From JBFHRE01 sp041746105 (GTDB lineage: Bacteria > Actinomycetota > Acidimicrobiia > Spongiisociales > ZC4RG35), in NCBI GenBank assembly GCA_041746105.1, contig JBGTHP010000025.1, positions 124,001 through 188,000 of the forward strand: DNA of 64,000 nucleotides, written 5' to 3'. The position numbers and the translations under genes are program-made. Positions 35,428-44,403 of this stretch are shown in pieces. Position 1 is the stretch's first letter; every line of letters begins with the position of its first letter. The notes under the pieces were generated by a model. That model ran no database searches and was not told where the DNA came from. It saw only the letters and a program-made list of their open reading frames with translations.

Positions 35428-35720
35428 TGCAGGCTGCCGCTCTGCGTCTTGAATTGCGGTTCCCTGAAGCTCAATCGCTCAAGGAGAAGCGCAGGATCCT
35501 CAAGCCTCTCAAAGAGGGACTACACAACACTCTGTCGATCAGTTTGGCCGAGGTCGATCACCAAGACGACTGGCAACGAGCAACTTTGGGCATGGCGATA
35601 GTGGCCAGAGATGGTGCGAAGCTGGACCGTCTGATAGATCGGATGAGTGGCTACGTTGACAAGAACAGCGAGATCGAAGTGATCGACCTGCGCATCTCAT
35701 ATCTGGAGGACCCGGTTTGA
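35427..35720 (+). CDS. DUF503 family protein
   Basis: The 97-residue protein belongs to the DUF503 family (YlxP-like), found between infB and rbfA in many Gram-positive bacteria and of uncertain, ribosome-related function. It shows LRFPEAQSLKEKRRILKPL and SLAEVDHQDDWQRATLG. ATG 35427 overlaps the infB stop by one base (TGATG), and its own stop overlaps the rbfA start (TTGA). Confidence 0.9.
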   Translation: MQAAALRLELRFPEAQSLKEKRRILKPLKEGLHNTLSISLAEVDHQDDWQRATLGMAIVARDGAKLDRLIDRMSGYVDKNSEIEVIDLRISYLEDPV

Positions 35721-36079
35721 GCAATCCCAACTTCTCGCGTATGGAGCGGGTGAACTCGATTGTCAAGGAAGTGGTCGCAGAAGAGGTGGAGAACCTCAAG
35801 GATCCCAGGCTCGAGATGGTCACCATCACCGGCGTCGATACTCATCCGAACCTGCGTGAGGCCACGGTGTATTTTTCGATGCTCGATCTCAGTCAGGTCG
35901 AGGGGGCGAGGGACGCGTTCGAAAAGGCAAGTCCCCGGTTGCGTAAGGTTCTCGGAGATCAGGTCAGGATGAAATACACCCCTGCCCTGCATTTTCAGGT
36001 CGATTCCGGCGTGACATCTGGGAACAGAATCGACATGATCCTGCGGACACTGGCGACGGGTGAGAGCGAGGAAGAGTGA
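35717..36079 (+). CDS. rbfA: Ribosome-binding factor A
   Basis: RbfA binds late 30S precursors. The 120-residue protein carries RMERVNSIVKEVVAEEVENL and DPRLEMVTITGVDTHPNLREA, typical of the family. The start is TTG 35717, overlapping the DUF503 stop by 4 bp. The next gene also overlaps by 4 bp. Confidence 0.95.
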   Translation: MSNPNFSRMERVNSIVKEVVAEEVENLKDPRLEMVTITGVDTHPNLREATVYFSMLDLSQVEGARDAFEKASPRLRKVLGDQVRMKYTPALHFQVDSGVTSGNRIDMILRTLATGESEEE

Positions 36080-37062
36080 TCTCCGAAAGCGAAATGAAGC
36101 GGGCGGTTGAAGCGATCGAGGGAGCCCGGTCCATCGTTCTCGCCTGCCATGTGGGCCCTGACGGCGACGCCCTTGGTTCGATGCTGGGAATGGCCGTCCT
36201 GGCACGGCAGGCCGGCAAAGAGGTGTTCCCTTCCTTTGGTGAGCCTTTTGTCGTTGGGGACGCCTACCGATACCTACCGCTCGACCTACTCGTTCCTCCT
36301 GGTTCGGTACCGGCGGCGCCGGAGCTGATGCTGACATTTGACGCCGGATCCGCCGATCGTCTCGGTTCGCTCGCTTCTCAAGCGGAGAGCGCCAAGACGC
36401 TCATAGTTGTCGATCATCACGTGTCGAATACCGGCTTCGGGCATATCAACCTGATCGACGCAAAGGCTGCCGCCACCGCCGAGGTCTGCCACAGGCTGAT
36501 CGGGTTTCTCGGATGGGAGATCGATGCGGTGTCGGCTACATGTTTTCACACCGGCCTGGTCACGGACACCGGTCGATTCCAGTATTCGAACACGAGTCCG
36601 TCCACTCTTCGAGTGGCGGCCGACATGGTCGAAGCCGGTGCCCGCCCCGAGGTGGTGGGTCGCCATGTCTACGAAGAAGCGCCGTTCGGTTATCTGGCCG
36701 TAGCCGGGGCCGTACAGGGACGTGCCCAGCTCGATCCCGAGCGGAGACTCGTGTGGTCGACGCTCTTGTTGGACGATCTGGCCTCGGCCGGGATCGGCCT
36801 GGACGATACCGATGGACTGATTGACGCGATCAGGATCGCAACAGAAGCTGACGTTGCGATGCTCCTGAAACAACTCGGAGACACCAGGGTAAAAGCGAGC
36901 CTCCGCTCACGGGGTCGGGTCGATGTTGGGGCGATTGCGGTCGATTTCGGGGGAGGCGGGCATCACAACGCCAGCGGATTCACCTATTCGGGAACACCGG
37001 AGCAGGTGGTCGAAGAAGTTCGCAGTCGTCTGGATGCGGTCGGACCGTCAACGGTCAGATGA
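36076..37062 (+). CDS. nrnA: DHH/DHHA1 phosphoesterase (NrnA-like)
   Basis: Bifunctional oligoribonuclease and 3'-phosphoadenosine-5'-phosphate phosphatase family. The 328-residue protein has HVGPDGDALGSM, VVDHHVSNTGFG (DHH motif), TGLVTDTGRFQYSNT and the DHHA1 motif GGGHHNASGF. It lies between rbfA and truB, as in many Gram-positive bacteria, with 4-bp overlaps at both ends. Confidence 0.93.
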   Translation: MISESEMKRAVEAIEGARSIVLACHVGPDGDALGSMLGMAVLARQAGKEVFPSFGEPFVVGDAYRYLPLDLLVPPGSVPAAPELMLTFDAGSADRLGSLASQAESAKTLIVVDHHVSNTGFGHINLIDAKAAATAEVCHRLIGFLGWEIDAVSATCFHTGLVTDTGRFQYSNTSPSTLRVAADMVEAGARPEVVGRHVYEEAPFGYLAVAGAVQGRAQLDPERRLVWSTLLLDDLASAGIGLDDTDGLIDAIRIATEADVAMLLKQLGDTRVKASLRSRGRVDVGAIAVDFGGGGHHNASGFTYSGTPEQVVEEVRSRLDAVGPSTVR

Positions 37063-37922
37063 TGGTCGACGGCTTCCTCGTCGTCGACAAGCCCGCTGGC
37101 CGCAGCTCACACGACGTCGTAGCTGCGGTCCGTCGTGTTGTGGGGATGAAGAAGGCGGGCCATGCCGGCACGCTCGATCCGATGGCGACCGGAGTATTGG
37201 TGGTGGGTCTGGGTCGTTGCACACGCCTGATCAGATTCATCCAGGATCAAGACAAGGTGTACGAAGCAGTTGCCCGCTTCGGGGTGGCAACCGACAGTCT
37301 CGATGCCGACGGCACAGAAACCGGCCGGAACCCGCTCCCGGTGAACCGAGTGGACCTCGAAGCGATCGTGCCTCAATTCCTCGGGACGATTCTCCAGGTG
37401 CCTCCCATGGTGTCTGCGCTCAAACACCGAGGCAAGAGGCTCTACGATCTGGCCCGCGAGGGCGTGGAAGTCGAAAGAGAGGCGCGACCCGTGGAGATCC
37501 ACGAACTGACAATCACATCCCTCGAACAGGGCGATTATCCACTGGTGGGGCTTCGGGTGCGTTGTGGTACCGGCACCTACGTTCGGAGCCTCGCCGACGA
37601 CATGGCGGCGGCACTGGGAGGAAGGGCGCACCTGACAGCGCTTCGTCGCACGACCACGGGAACGTTGAATCTGGACGACGCAGTGGCGTGGGACCGGCTC
37701 GACGATTGGGAACGACACCTGATCGCCCCGGCACGAGGTCTCAGGCACATGCCTTCCGTCGCCACTGACGATTCCGCGGCTGTTCGCAGTGGTCGGTCGA
37801 TCTCGGCCCCTCACGAATTGGCACCAGGAGAGAACTTTCTTGTCGTAGACGCCGATGACAAGCTCCTCGCGGTTTATGGGGTGGTCGACGACCTGGCACG
37901 ACCACAAGTGGTCTTGTCATGA
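37059..37922 (+). CDS. truB: tRNA pseudouridine55 synthase
   Basis: TruB makes pseudouridine 55 in the T arm of tRNAs. The 287-residue protein has VVDKPAGRSSHDVV, the catalytic Asp in HAGTLDPMATGVL, and RCGTGTYVRSLADD. It starts MMVDGFLVVDKP with a 4-bp overlap to the phosphoesterase gene. A C-terminal region of some 50 residues beyond the catalytic core fits the TruB C-terminal domain. Confidence 0.96.
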   Translation: MMVDGFLVVDKPAGRSSHDVVAAVRRVVGMKKAGHAGTLDPMATGVLVVGLGRCTRLIRFIQDQDKVYEAVARFGVATDSLDADGTETGRNPLPVNRVDLEAIVPQFLGTILQVPPMVSALKHRGKRLYDLAREGVEVEREARPVEIHELTITSLEQGDYPLVGLRVRCGTGTYVRSLADDMAAALGGRAHLTALRRTTTGTLNLDDAVAWDRLDDWERHLIAPARGLRHMPSVATDDSAAVRSGRSISAPHELAPGENFLVVDADDKLLAVYGVVDDLARPQVVLS

Positions 37923-38854
37923 AGACGGTTTTGACAGGAGACCCGTTCAACTGGAGCGTGGAGCGCCCCACGTCCATCGCGATCGGAGTCTTCGATGGTG
38001 TTCATCGAGGGCACCAGGCCGTCATGTCGGGCGTCGTCGAGAAGGCCGGCCGACTCGGCCTGATGCCGATTGCGCTCACCTTTGAGCCCCACCCCCTCGA
38101 GTTCTTGGCTCCAGAGCGCGCTCCCAAGCTGCTCACGGCCATCGATCACCGCGTCGAGTTGCTCGGCCAATGTGGGGTAGATGTTGTTGGAGTCCTCCCT
38201 TTTTTCCAGATTCGTGACCTGCAACCGGAGGTGTTCGCAACCGAGATCCTGAGCAGTCGCCTCAGAGCCGGTTTGGTTGCCGTCGGTGGGGATTTTCGTT
38301 TTGGACAAGAACGGCGAGGCGATGCTGATCTCTTGGGCCGAGTGGGAGAGGTGTCCGGTTTTGAAGTGGAGCTCGTCTCCCCGGTCACAGCCGCCGACGG
38401 CGAGGTGGTGTCCTCGACCAAGATCCGCGCAATCCTGGGAGACGGTGACGTGATCGAGGCAGCCCGTATGTTGGGCAGGCCGTTTGCAATGCGAAGTGTT
38501 GTCATCCACGGCGACGGGCGGGGCCGTCAGATAGGTTTCCCCACGGCGAATCTGCGATCTCAGGAGCGGATGATGGTGCCGCGGGACGGCGTCTACGCGG
38601 CGATGGCCTCCTGGGAAGGTGAGGTTTGGGATGCGGTCGTCAATGTTGGAGTGCGGCCGACCTTTGGAGTAAACCAGCGGACTGTTGAGGCCCACGTCAT
38701 CGGTTTCGACGGTGATCTCTATGGAAGGGAACTCACCCTCTCCTTCGTCCAGAGGATCAGGGAGGAGAAAAAATTCGACAGTGTCGTTGAACTGTCGAAT
38801 CAGATCGCTCGCGACCGAGAGGCCGCTCGGATGCTCCTGGGCCACGCTCGATGA
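37919..38854 (+). CDS. ribF: Bifunctional riboflavin kinase/FAD synthetase
   Basis: RibF converts riboflavin to FMN and FAD. The 311-residue protein has the nucleotidyltransferase motif IGVFDGVHRGHQAVM at the start and the kinase motif GDGRGRQIGFPTANL near residue 200. Both domains look complete. FAD and FMN are used by the flavoenzymes in the right part of the window. The gene overlaps both neighbours by 4 bp. Confidence 0.96.
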   Translation: MKTVLTGDPFNWSVERPTSIAIGVFDGVHRGHQAVMSGVVEKAGRLGLMPIALTFEPHPLEFLAPERAPKLLTAIDHRVELLGQCGVDVVGVLPFFQIRDLQPEVFATEILSSRLRAGLVAVGGDFRFGQERRGDADLLGRVGEVSGFEVELVSPVTAADGEVVSSTKIRAILGDGDVIEAARMLGRPFAMRSVVIHGDGRGRQIGFPTANLRSQERMMVPRDGVYAAMASWEGEVWDAVVNVGVRPTFGVNQRTVEAHVIGFDGDLYGRELTLSFVQRIREEKKFDSVVELSNQIARDREAARMLLGHAR

Positions 38855-39228
38855 CTCGGCACATTCATTCTGCCTCGCCATTCGAATCCCGTTACGGGTT
38901 CAGCCGGGCCCTGCGAGAGGGGTCTCGGATCGAAGTTGCCGGCACCGCGCCCATCCCACAGGACGGGAGCACCGTGCCTCAGGCCGCTTTCGACCAAATG
39001 CTCCTTTGCGGGTCCATCGCGAAGGCAGCGATCGAAAGTCTGGGGGGTGGTCGCGTTATCCGCACGAGAATGTTCATCATCGATGCCGGCGATGCAGATG
39101 AGATCGGTCGCGCCCATCGCCAGCTTTTCGGCACCGACGATCCGGTGGCGACCATGGTTGTCGTCCGGGGTTTGCTCGACGCTTCCTGGAAGGTCGAAAT
39201 CGAGGTTGAGGCGGTGGCCACCGACTGA
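38851..39228 (+). CDS. RidA/YjgF family protein
   Basis: RidA-type proteins deaminate reactive enamines and imines from PLP enzymes. This 125-residue member has the general pattern (YGFSRALREGSRIEVAGTA, then LDASWKVEIEVEAVA), but it starts with HIHSASPFESRYGFSRA, typical of a divergent subgroup. The active-site Arg cannot be placed with certainty. It overlaps ribF by 4 bp and is the last gene of the run from rbfA. Confidence 0.82.
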   Translation: MTRHIHSASPFESRYGFSRALREGSRIEVAGTAPIPQDGSTVPQAAFDQMLLCGSIAKAAIESLGGGRVIRTRMFIIDAGDADEIGRAHRQLFGTDDPVATMVVVRGLLDASWKVEIEVEAVATD

Positions 39229-39272
39229 TCGTCGGTGACGCTCAACCCAGGGTTGCTGGCACAATACGGACT

Positions 39273-41333
39273 GTGGAGCGCCAGTCACGCGACACCGAGG
39301 TGATCGCAGCGGTCGTAGTAGGTGACGATCGCCCGGTTCCGGGCGCTCCGGCCGGATTCGAACCGCGCAAGCGCCGGTTGGCGGCTCTGGTCGTCGTCGC
39401 CGGCATTCTGGTCGTCGTCGGCGCTCTTGCGATCAACGTCGAAGGGGAGCCACCTGTCGAGACGAGCGGGGACCTGCAAGCGCCGGCCGAACCAATACAG
39501 GTGCAGCAGGCGCCGATCGTGCCTGCCGTCACCGACCCCGTGCCCGAACTTGCCCGGCGGTGGGCACAACTCGGGCTGCCTGGTCATGCCGCTTCCGTCG
39601 ATGGGGGAGACTCCGGCTGGATCGTGGCGTTATCAGGAGACGTGGGGCTATCGGTGGTGACCTCGGCGGATGGGGTCACGTGGCGTCTCAAAACGATAGA
39701 CGCCCGCGGCTGGCACACGGTGGTTCATTCCGATTCGCGGGGTCTCTGGCTCGCCACCGCTTCCGAAGCTTCTTCTGAGATGTGGCGTTCCGTTGATGGA
39801 GGAGGGAATTGGGAGTTGGAACCGCTGCCGGACGAGTCAGGATGGGTGCTCTGGATCGGAGAGGCGGGTGGCGAAACCTACGCCGCCGGAATGATCGGAT
39901 CTCGTCCGTGGACGCCGGGGGAGCCGGCACTCTGGCGGCATCGCCAGGGATGGGAGAGGGTGTCGGTAAAAGGCGGGCGGACCGCCCTATATGAGCGACC
40001 GAATGCCGACGGTTGGGTTGCGTCTGTCGTCGAATGGCAAGGCGAGGTCTACGCGCTCGGCTCATCGCTGGGTCCGACCGTCTGGTCGCTCGAATCCGAG
40101 AACAGGGTGTTGGTTGGCAACATCGGGTCGGGAGGGTTTGTGAGCGCCGTCGTTCACGATGACAAGTTGTGGGGCACGTTGGCACTCGAACCATTTGGCG
40201 AGGGTCAGCTGATGAAGGGGGCGAGTCCTCAACGTTGGGGGGTGTCACAACCGCTGGCCCAGGGTTCGAGACTCGAGGTCATGGACGGTGTTTTGACGAT
40301 TCTTCGGGGAAATCAGTTGCTGGCGGTTGGTGAGAGTGTGGTCCCGATATACGAGAGATATGAGGGGCTGCCAACCGGTCGCGAGGGCAGCCATTCGGTA
40401 TCCGCAATGGCGGGTTGGGGGGCCGACTCGGTGATCGTCGGATATGTGAACGGAGACGTTGCGCTCTGGGTTCGCAAAGATGGGAGCGCCTCGGAGCCGG
40501 TGTTGGCCCAGAATGAGATGACCTGGGCACCTGTGACCCAGTTGCCCGGTCATGTGATGGGCACGGTGCGCTGGCACGACCGCGTCTTGTTCAGCACAGA
40601 ACACGGCGTTTGGGAGGCGACCAGTGATGGGCTCGAGTGGATCGGCCAAATTCAGTCTGGGGGCGGGTGGAACGATTTCCTCCCCACCGAGGATTCGTTG
40701 TTCATCTCCACCCCGATCGGTCTCTGGCGGCTCGACGGTGTGGGCCTCGTCAAGGTCGACGTTCCCCTCGATGCACCGACCCAGGTGGCCATGGTTGGTG
40801 ACTCGATGCGGATCGGAACCGTCGACAACCGCCTATGGGAACTGGGAGCTGACGGCTGGGAAGACCTCGGATTTTCCTCGCAACCCATCGTCGGTTCGGT
40901 TCCAGGGGCCTTTGTGGTGGCGAGCTCGGAGGGGTTCGGGCTCACCGACGACGGTCGAGAGATCGTTGTCGCTCCAGAGTTGTCATGGGGCCAATCCGGG
41001 GTTCCCTTCTTCGTGATCGACAGAACCCCGGACTCGACGTTGATTCGTCTGATCGAGGCCTGGCCGGATGGTCGGGAGTTGAGGGTGCCGACCAGAACAC
41101 CGAACCAGGTGCTGGTGATCGGTCGAGAGATTCGTGTGCGTTCGGCCACGGAGTTGCTCGTCTCGACCGACGATGGGGCGAGCTGGCTGGGTTTCCCGGC
41201 CGCGCTCGAGTCACACCTGCCGCTCGGGGCGGTGATGTTGCCAACTGATGAGGTAGCCGTCGCCGGCCAGATCGAGGATGGAAGTGCATGGGTTTTCCAT
41301 CCGACGTCGGGCCCGAGGCAGTGGCACCGCTAG
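39273..41333 (+). CDS. Membrane-anchored BNR/Ycf48-like beta-propeller protein
   Basis: The 686-residue protein has a short cytoplasmic N-terminus, one membrane helix (about 35-55), a Pro-rich linker, and a long extracytoplasmic region with repeated Asp-box-like motifs: TSADGVTWRL, SVDGGGNWEL, ATSDGLEWIG and STDDGASWLG. Such repeats form beta propellers of the sialidase or Ycf48 type. No sialidase active site is seen. The function is unknown. It sits between ridA and rpsO, where no such gene is normally found. Confidence 0.7.
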   Translation: MERQSRDTEVIAAVVVGDDRPVPGAPAGFEPRKRRLAALVVVAGILVVVGALAINVEGEPPVETSGDLQAPAEPIQVQQAPIVPAVTDPVPELARRWAQLGLPGHAASVDGGDSGWIVALSGDVGLSVVTSADGVTWRLKTIDARGWHTVVHSDSRGLWLATASEASSEMWRSVDGGGNWELEPLPDESGWVLWIGEAGGETYAAGMIGSRPWTPGEPALWRHRQGWERVSVKGGRTALYERPNADGWVASVVEWQGEVYALGSSLGPTVWSLESENRVLVGNIGSGGFVSAVVHDDKLWGTLALEPFGEGQLMKGASPQRWGVSQPLAQGSRLEVMDGVLTILRGNQLLAVGESVVPIYERYEGLPTGREGSHSVSAMAGWGADSVIVGYVNGDVALWVRKDGSASEPVLAQNEMTWAPVTQLPGHVMGTVRWHDRVLFSTEHGVWEATSDGLEWIGQIQSGGGWNDFLPTEDSLFISTPIGLWRLDGVGLVKVDVPLDAPTQVAMVGDSMRIGTVDNRLWELGADGWEDLGFSSQPIVGSVPGAFVVASSEGFGLTDDGREIVVAPELSWGQSGVPFFVIDRTPDSTLIRLIEAWPDGRELRVPTRTPNQVLVIGREIRVRSATELLVSTDDGASWLGFPAALESHLPLGAVMLPTDEVAVAGQIEDGSAWVFHPTSGPRQWHR

Positions 41334-41409
41334 CGTTCAGGATTCGCCCGACGCACGGGCCGTGGTATCATCCGTCCATTCCATTTCGACGAATTCAGGT
41401 TCAACGCGC

Positions 41410-41667
41410 ATGAAGACAACCCAAGAGATCATCACAGAGTTCGGAACACATCCGTCGGACACCGGTTCGCCGGAGGTACAGGTGGCGCTGATGACCGAGC
41501 GGGTCACTCATCTGACCGAACATCTGCGAGAGCACAAACACGACCACCATGGTCGACGCGGCCTGCTCATGATCGTCGGGAAACGTCGTCGTATGCTCAA
41601 CTACCTGAAACGTCAAGATGTGGAGCGCTACAGAAAGCTGATCGCGGACCTCGGCCTGCGTCGCTGA
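41410..41667 (+). CDS. rpsO: 30S ribosomal protein S15
   Basis: S15 binds 16S rRNA early and bridges to 50S. The 85-residue protein shows GSPEVQVALMTERVTHLTEH, HKHDHHGRRGLLMIVGKRRR and LNYLKRQDVERY, all canonical. ATG 41410 gives the exact family length; the longer upstream frame lies in the propeller gene. A TATCAT -10-like element stands at 41366-41371. Confidence 0.97.
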   Translation: MKTTQEIITEFGTHPSDTGSPEVQVALMTERVTHLTEHLREHKHDHHGRRGLLMIVGKRRRMLNYLKRQDVERYRKLIADLGLRR

Positions 41668-41676
41668 AAAAGGTTT

Positions 41677-41702
41677 GAGAGGAGCGGCTGACCGCTCCTC
41701 TC
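41677..41702 (+). terminator. Perfect 11-bp hairpin after rpsO
   Basis: GAGAGGAGCGG pairs with CCGCTCCTCTC around a CTGA loop, starting 10 bases after the rpsO stop. Only a weak T stretch follows, so it could be a partial terminator or a double-strand processing site like the RNase III site between rpsO and pnp in Escherichia coli. Confidence 0.65.
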
Positions 41703-41704
41703 CT

Positions 41705-41808
41705 GGTTTCGGACAACCCGGCCGTCATTCCGACGGGCCGAGGAACGAAACCGAAGATCCAACCGCAAGGTTGGGATCAGGTCTGGTCGGTCATCGGCCC
41801 ACCGGACC
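41705..41808 (+). promoter_or_regulatory. Structured pnp leader: nested stem-loops
   Basis: Three further structures follow the first hairpin. GGTTTCG (41705-41711) pairs with CGAAACC (41746-41752) and encloses GGCCGTC (41720-41726) paired with GACG/GCC (41732-41739, one bulged G). Next, GATCCAACC (41756-41764) pairs with GGTTGGGATC around a GCAA tetraloop (41765-41768), with one extra G. Last, GGTCTGGT (41780-41787) pairs with ACCGGACC (41801-41808). The pnp leader in enterobacteria is the site of PNPase self-control. Confidence 0.5.
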
Positions 41809-41906
41809 ACCAACTACACCGAGCCGATACCGGTTGCTAGTTGTGACTCCTCCCCCCGAGGGGTGACCACTGGTAACAGGGCCGGCTCCAGAATGAAGGA
41901 GAAACC

Positions 41907-44351
41907 GTGTCAGAAATCACGGTCAGCGGTGAAGTCGGCGGCAAACAGCTGTCATTCACCACCGGCAAGTTGGCCCTCCAGGCCGACGGCGCCGTAGTAG
42001 CCAGACTCAATGGCACCGAAATGTTGGTTACCGCAACGGCATCCAAGTCGCTCCGCGAAGGGATCGACTTTTTCCCTCTGACGGTCGACTTTGAAGAGCG
42101 GATGTACGCCGTCGGAAGGATCCCTGGATCTTTCTTCCGTCGGGAGGGACGTCCCAGCGAACAAGCCATCCTCACCTGTCGCCTGGTCGACCGACCGCTG
42201 CGCCCCTCGTTCAAGGAGGGATACCGTTGCGAAACCCATGTGGTGATGACATCACTCTCGGTTGACCCGGAAAATCCGTTCGATGTGGTCGCGCTCAATG
42301 GCGCATCGGCCGCGTTGATGGTGTCACCGATCCCGTTCGAGGGTCCGATCGCCGGCATCCGCCTCGCGCTCAAGAATGGGGAGTGGGTTCCTTTCCCGAC
42401 GCACGAGGATCTCGAGCAGTCTGTTTTCGAGCTCGTGGTTGCAGGTGGCAAGAACGATTCTGGCGGCGTGGACATCATCATGGTGGAGGCCGGCTCCACC
42501 ACTGAAGGATTGCGGCTGATCGCCGATGGCGCTCCCGCCTCGGACGAAGAGTCTGTGGCCACAGGACTCGAAGAGTCAAAGGCCTACATCTCCCAGATCA
42601 TCGACCTCCAGCTCGAGCTGGCATCCAAGGTCGAGAAGAAGACAGTCGAATACCCGACTGCGATCGATTACACCGACGAGGTCTACAACAAGGTTCGCAG
42701 CGCGGCCGAGGGCCGTGTCACCGAGGCGATAAAAATCGCCGACAAACAACAGCGCAACGCAGCCCAGGATGCAGCCCAAGAGGGTGTGCTCTCCGAGCTC
42801 GGGTACACCGCAGAAGGCAGTGATCCCGCAGAAGCCGCGATGGCCAAACGAGCTTTCAAGTCCGTTGTGAAGGACATGATGCGAGCCAGGGTCGTGAACG
42901 ACGGGATTCGCCTTGACGGCCGAGGCGCCGGTGACCTTCGCGAACTCACCTCTGAAGTCGGGGTTGTTGGTCGGGCCCACGGTTCTGGCCTCTTCCAGCG
43001 TGGCGAGACCCAGGTGCTCAACATCACCACTCTCGGCATGCTCAAGATGGAGCAGATGATCGACTCCCTCGCTCCCGAGGAGTCGAAGCGCTACATGCAC
43101 CACTACAACTTCCCGCCCTTCTCGACGGGTGAGGTCGGATTCATGCGCGGCCCCAAGCGGCGCGAAATCGGCCACGGTGCTCTGGCAGAAAGAGCGGTTC
43201 ATCCGACGATTCCGACACCGGAGCAGTTTCCCTACGCTCTGCGGCTCGTTTCGGAGGTTCTTTCCTCGAACGGGTCGACCTCGATGGCGTCGGTGTGTTC
43301 GTCGACGCTCTCTTTGATGGACGCAGGGGTGCCGATCATGGCTCCTGTAGCCGGGATCGCAATGGGACTGATCCATCGTGATGGCAAGTACGTCACGTTG
43401 ACCGACATCCTTGGAGCCGAGGATGCGCTCGGCGACATGGACTTCAAAGTGGCCGGAACCGCTGACGTGATCACCGCTCTGCAGATGGACACCAAGCTCC
43501 AGGGGCTTCCTTCCGACATCTTGTCGGGAGCACTGTCTCAGGCCAAGGAGGCACGACTCAAGATCCTCGAGGTCATGAAGTCGGCGATCGCAGAGCCCCG
43601 CAGTGAGCTGAATCCCCATGCGCCCCGGATCGAGGCGATCGAAATCCCCAAGGACAAGATCGGCGAAATCATCGGACCCAAGGGCAAGGTCATCCGCGAG
43701 ATGGAGGAGCAGACGGGCGCCACCATCGAGATCGAGGAAGAGGGACAGATCGGGATCGTCCGCATCGCCTCCAACGACAAGGATGTGCTGGCCGCGGCCA
43801 AGGCAAGGGTCATGATGATCGCCTTCCCGCCAGAGGCCGAAGTCGGAAAGACGTACGACGGAACCGTCGTCAACATCACGAAGTTCGGCGCGTTCGTGAA
43901 CATCCTTCCCGGACGGGATGGGTTGCTTCACATTTCCAAGATGGATCCGAACCGTCGAGTCGAAGCCGCCGAAGACTACGTGACGCTCGGAGACGTGATC
44001 AAGGTCTCGCTCGATTCCGTCGACCCCAAGACGGGCAAACTCTCGCTGGTTCTCGACCAGGAATTGCCGTACAACGGACCGCCAGAAGGTGAGCGTCGTC
44101 CATCGTCGAATGATGATCGCCGTGACGATCGCAGAGGCGGGGGCCGCGACGACCGCGGTGGGCGCGATCGTGATCGTGGTGGTGACCGCGGCGGCGACCG
44201 AGGTGGACGTGGTGGTGATCGTGGCGGCGACCGAGGTGGACGTGACCGCGATAGCGGCAATCGTCAACCACAGTCATCCGGCAATGACGCCGGCAACCGC
44301 AGGGTTGCGCCGTCCTTTGACGAGTCGTTTGACAGCAGCCCCCGCGGCTAA
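41907..44351 (+). CDS. pnp: Polyribonucleotide nucleotidyltransferase (PNPase) with an RGG-rich tail
   Basis: PNPase degrades RNA 3' to 5' with phosphate. The 814-residue protein has two RNase PH domains, a KH domain (KDKIGEIIGPKGKVIREM) and an S1 domain (GKTYDGTVVNITKFGAFVN). A tail of about 85 residues after the S1 domain is rich in Arg, Gly and Asp, with repeated DRGG units. It is probably disordered and may bind RNA or drive condensation. GTG 41907 follows AAGGAG. It is preceded by a highly structured leader and followed by a strong terminator. Confidence 0.97.
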   Translation: MSEITVSGEVGGKQLSFTTGKLALQADGAVVARLNGTEMLVTATASKSLREGIDFFPLTVDFEERMYAVGRIPGSFFRREGRPSEQAILTCRLVDRPLRPSFKEGYRCETHVVMTSLSVDPENPFDVVALNGASAALMVSPIPFEGPIAGIRLALKNGEWVPFPTHEDLEQSVFELVVAGGKNDSGGVDIIMVEAGSTTEGLRLIADGAPASDEESVATGLEESKAYISQIIDLQLELASKVEKKTVEYPTAIDYTDEVYNKVRSAAEGRVTEAIKIADKQQRNAAQDAAQEGVLSELGYTAEGSDPAEAAMAKRAFKSVVKDMMRARVVNDGIRLDGRGAGDLRELTSEVGVVGRAHGSGLFQRGETQVLNITTLGMLKMEQMIDSLAPEESKRYMHHYNFPPFSTGEVGFMRGPKRREIGHGALAERAVHPTIPTPEQFPYALRLVSEVLSSNGSTSMASVCSSTLSLMDAGVPIMAPVAGIAMGLIHRDGKYVTLTDILGAEDALGDMDFKVAGTADVITALQMDTKLQGLPSDILSGALSQAKEARLKILEVMKSAIAEPRSELNPHAPRIEAIEIPKDKIGEIIGPKGKVIREMEEQTGATIEIEEEGQIGIVRIASNDKDVLAAAKARVMMIAFPPEAEVGKTYDGTVVNITKFGAFVNILPGRDGLLHISKMDPNRRVEAAEDYVTLGDVIKVSLDSVDPKTGKLSLVLDQELPYNGPPEGERRPSSNDDRRDDRRGGGRDDRGGRDRDRGGDRGGDRGGRGGDRGGDRGGRDRDSGNRQPQSSGNDAGNRRVAPSFDESFDSSPRG
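44178..44243 (+). repeat. Two tandem 33-bp units in the pnp tail
   Basis: Units 44178-44210 and 44211-44243 are head to tail and differ at two positions (both C to T). They encode RGGDRGGDRGG twice. Recent duplication or slippage is likely. Confidence 0.85.
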
Positions 44352-44372
44352 ACCACAGAACACTGTGCAATG

Positions 44373-44403
44373 AAGGAGGCCCTGAATCAGGGCCTCCTTT
44401 CTT
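44373..44403 (+). terminator. Intrinsic terminator after pnp
   Basis: AAGGAGGCCCTG pairs with CAGGGCCTCCTT over a 3-base loop, a perfect 12-bp stem followed by a TTTCTT tract. It lies 22 bp after the pnp stop and marks the end of the conserved house-keeping half of the window. Confidence 0.9.

Noticed and set aside
44178..44243. Repeats in the pnp tail as a possible CRISPR-like array
   Set aside because: The two units are adjacent with no spacers and lie in frame inside a coding region.
42576..44267. Long antisense frame opposite pnp
   Set aside because: It mirrors the pnp codons, has no plausible ribosome binding site and contains no known domain.
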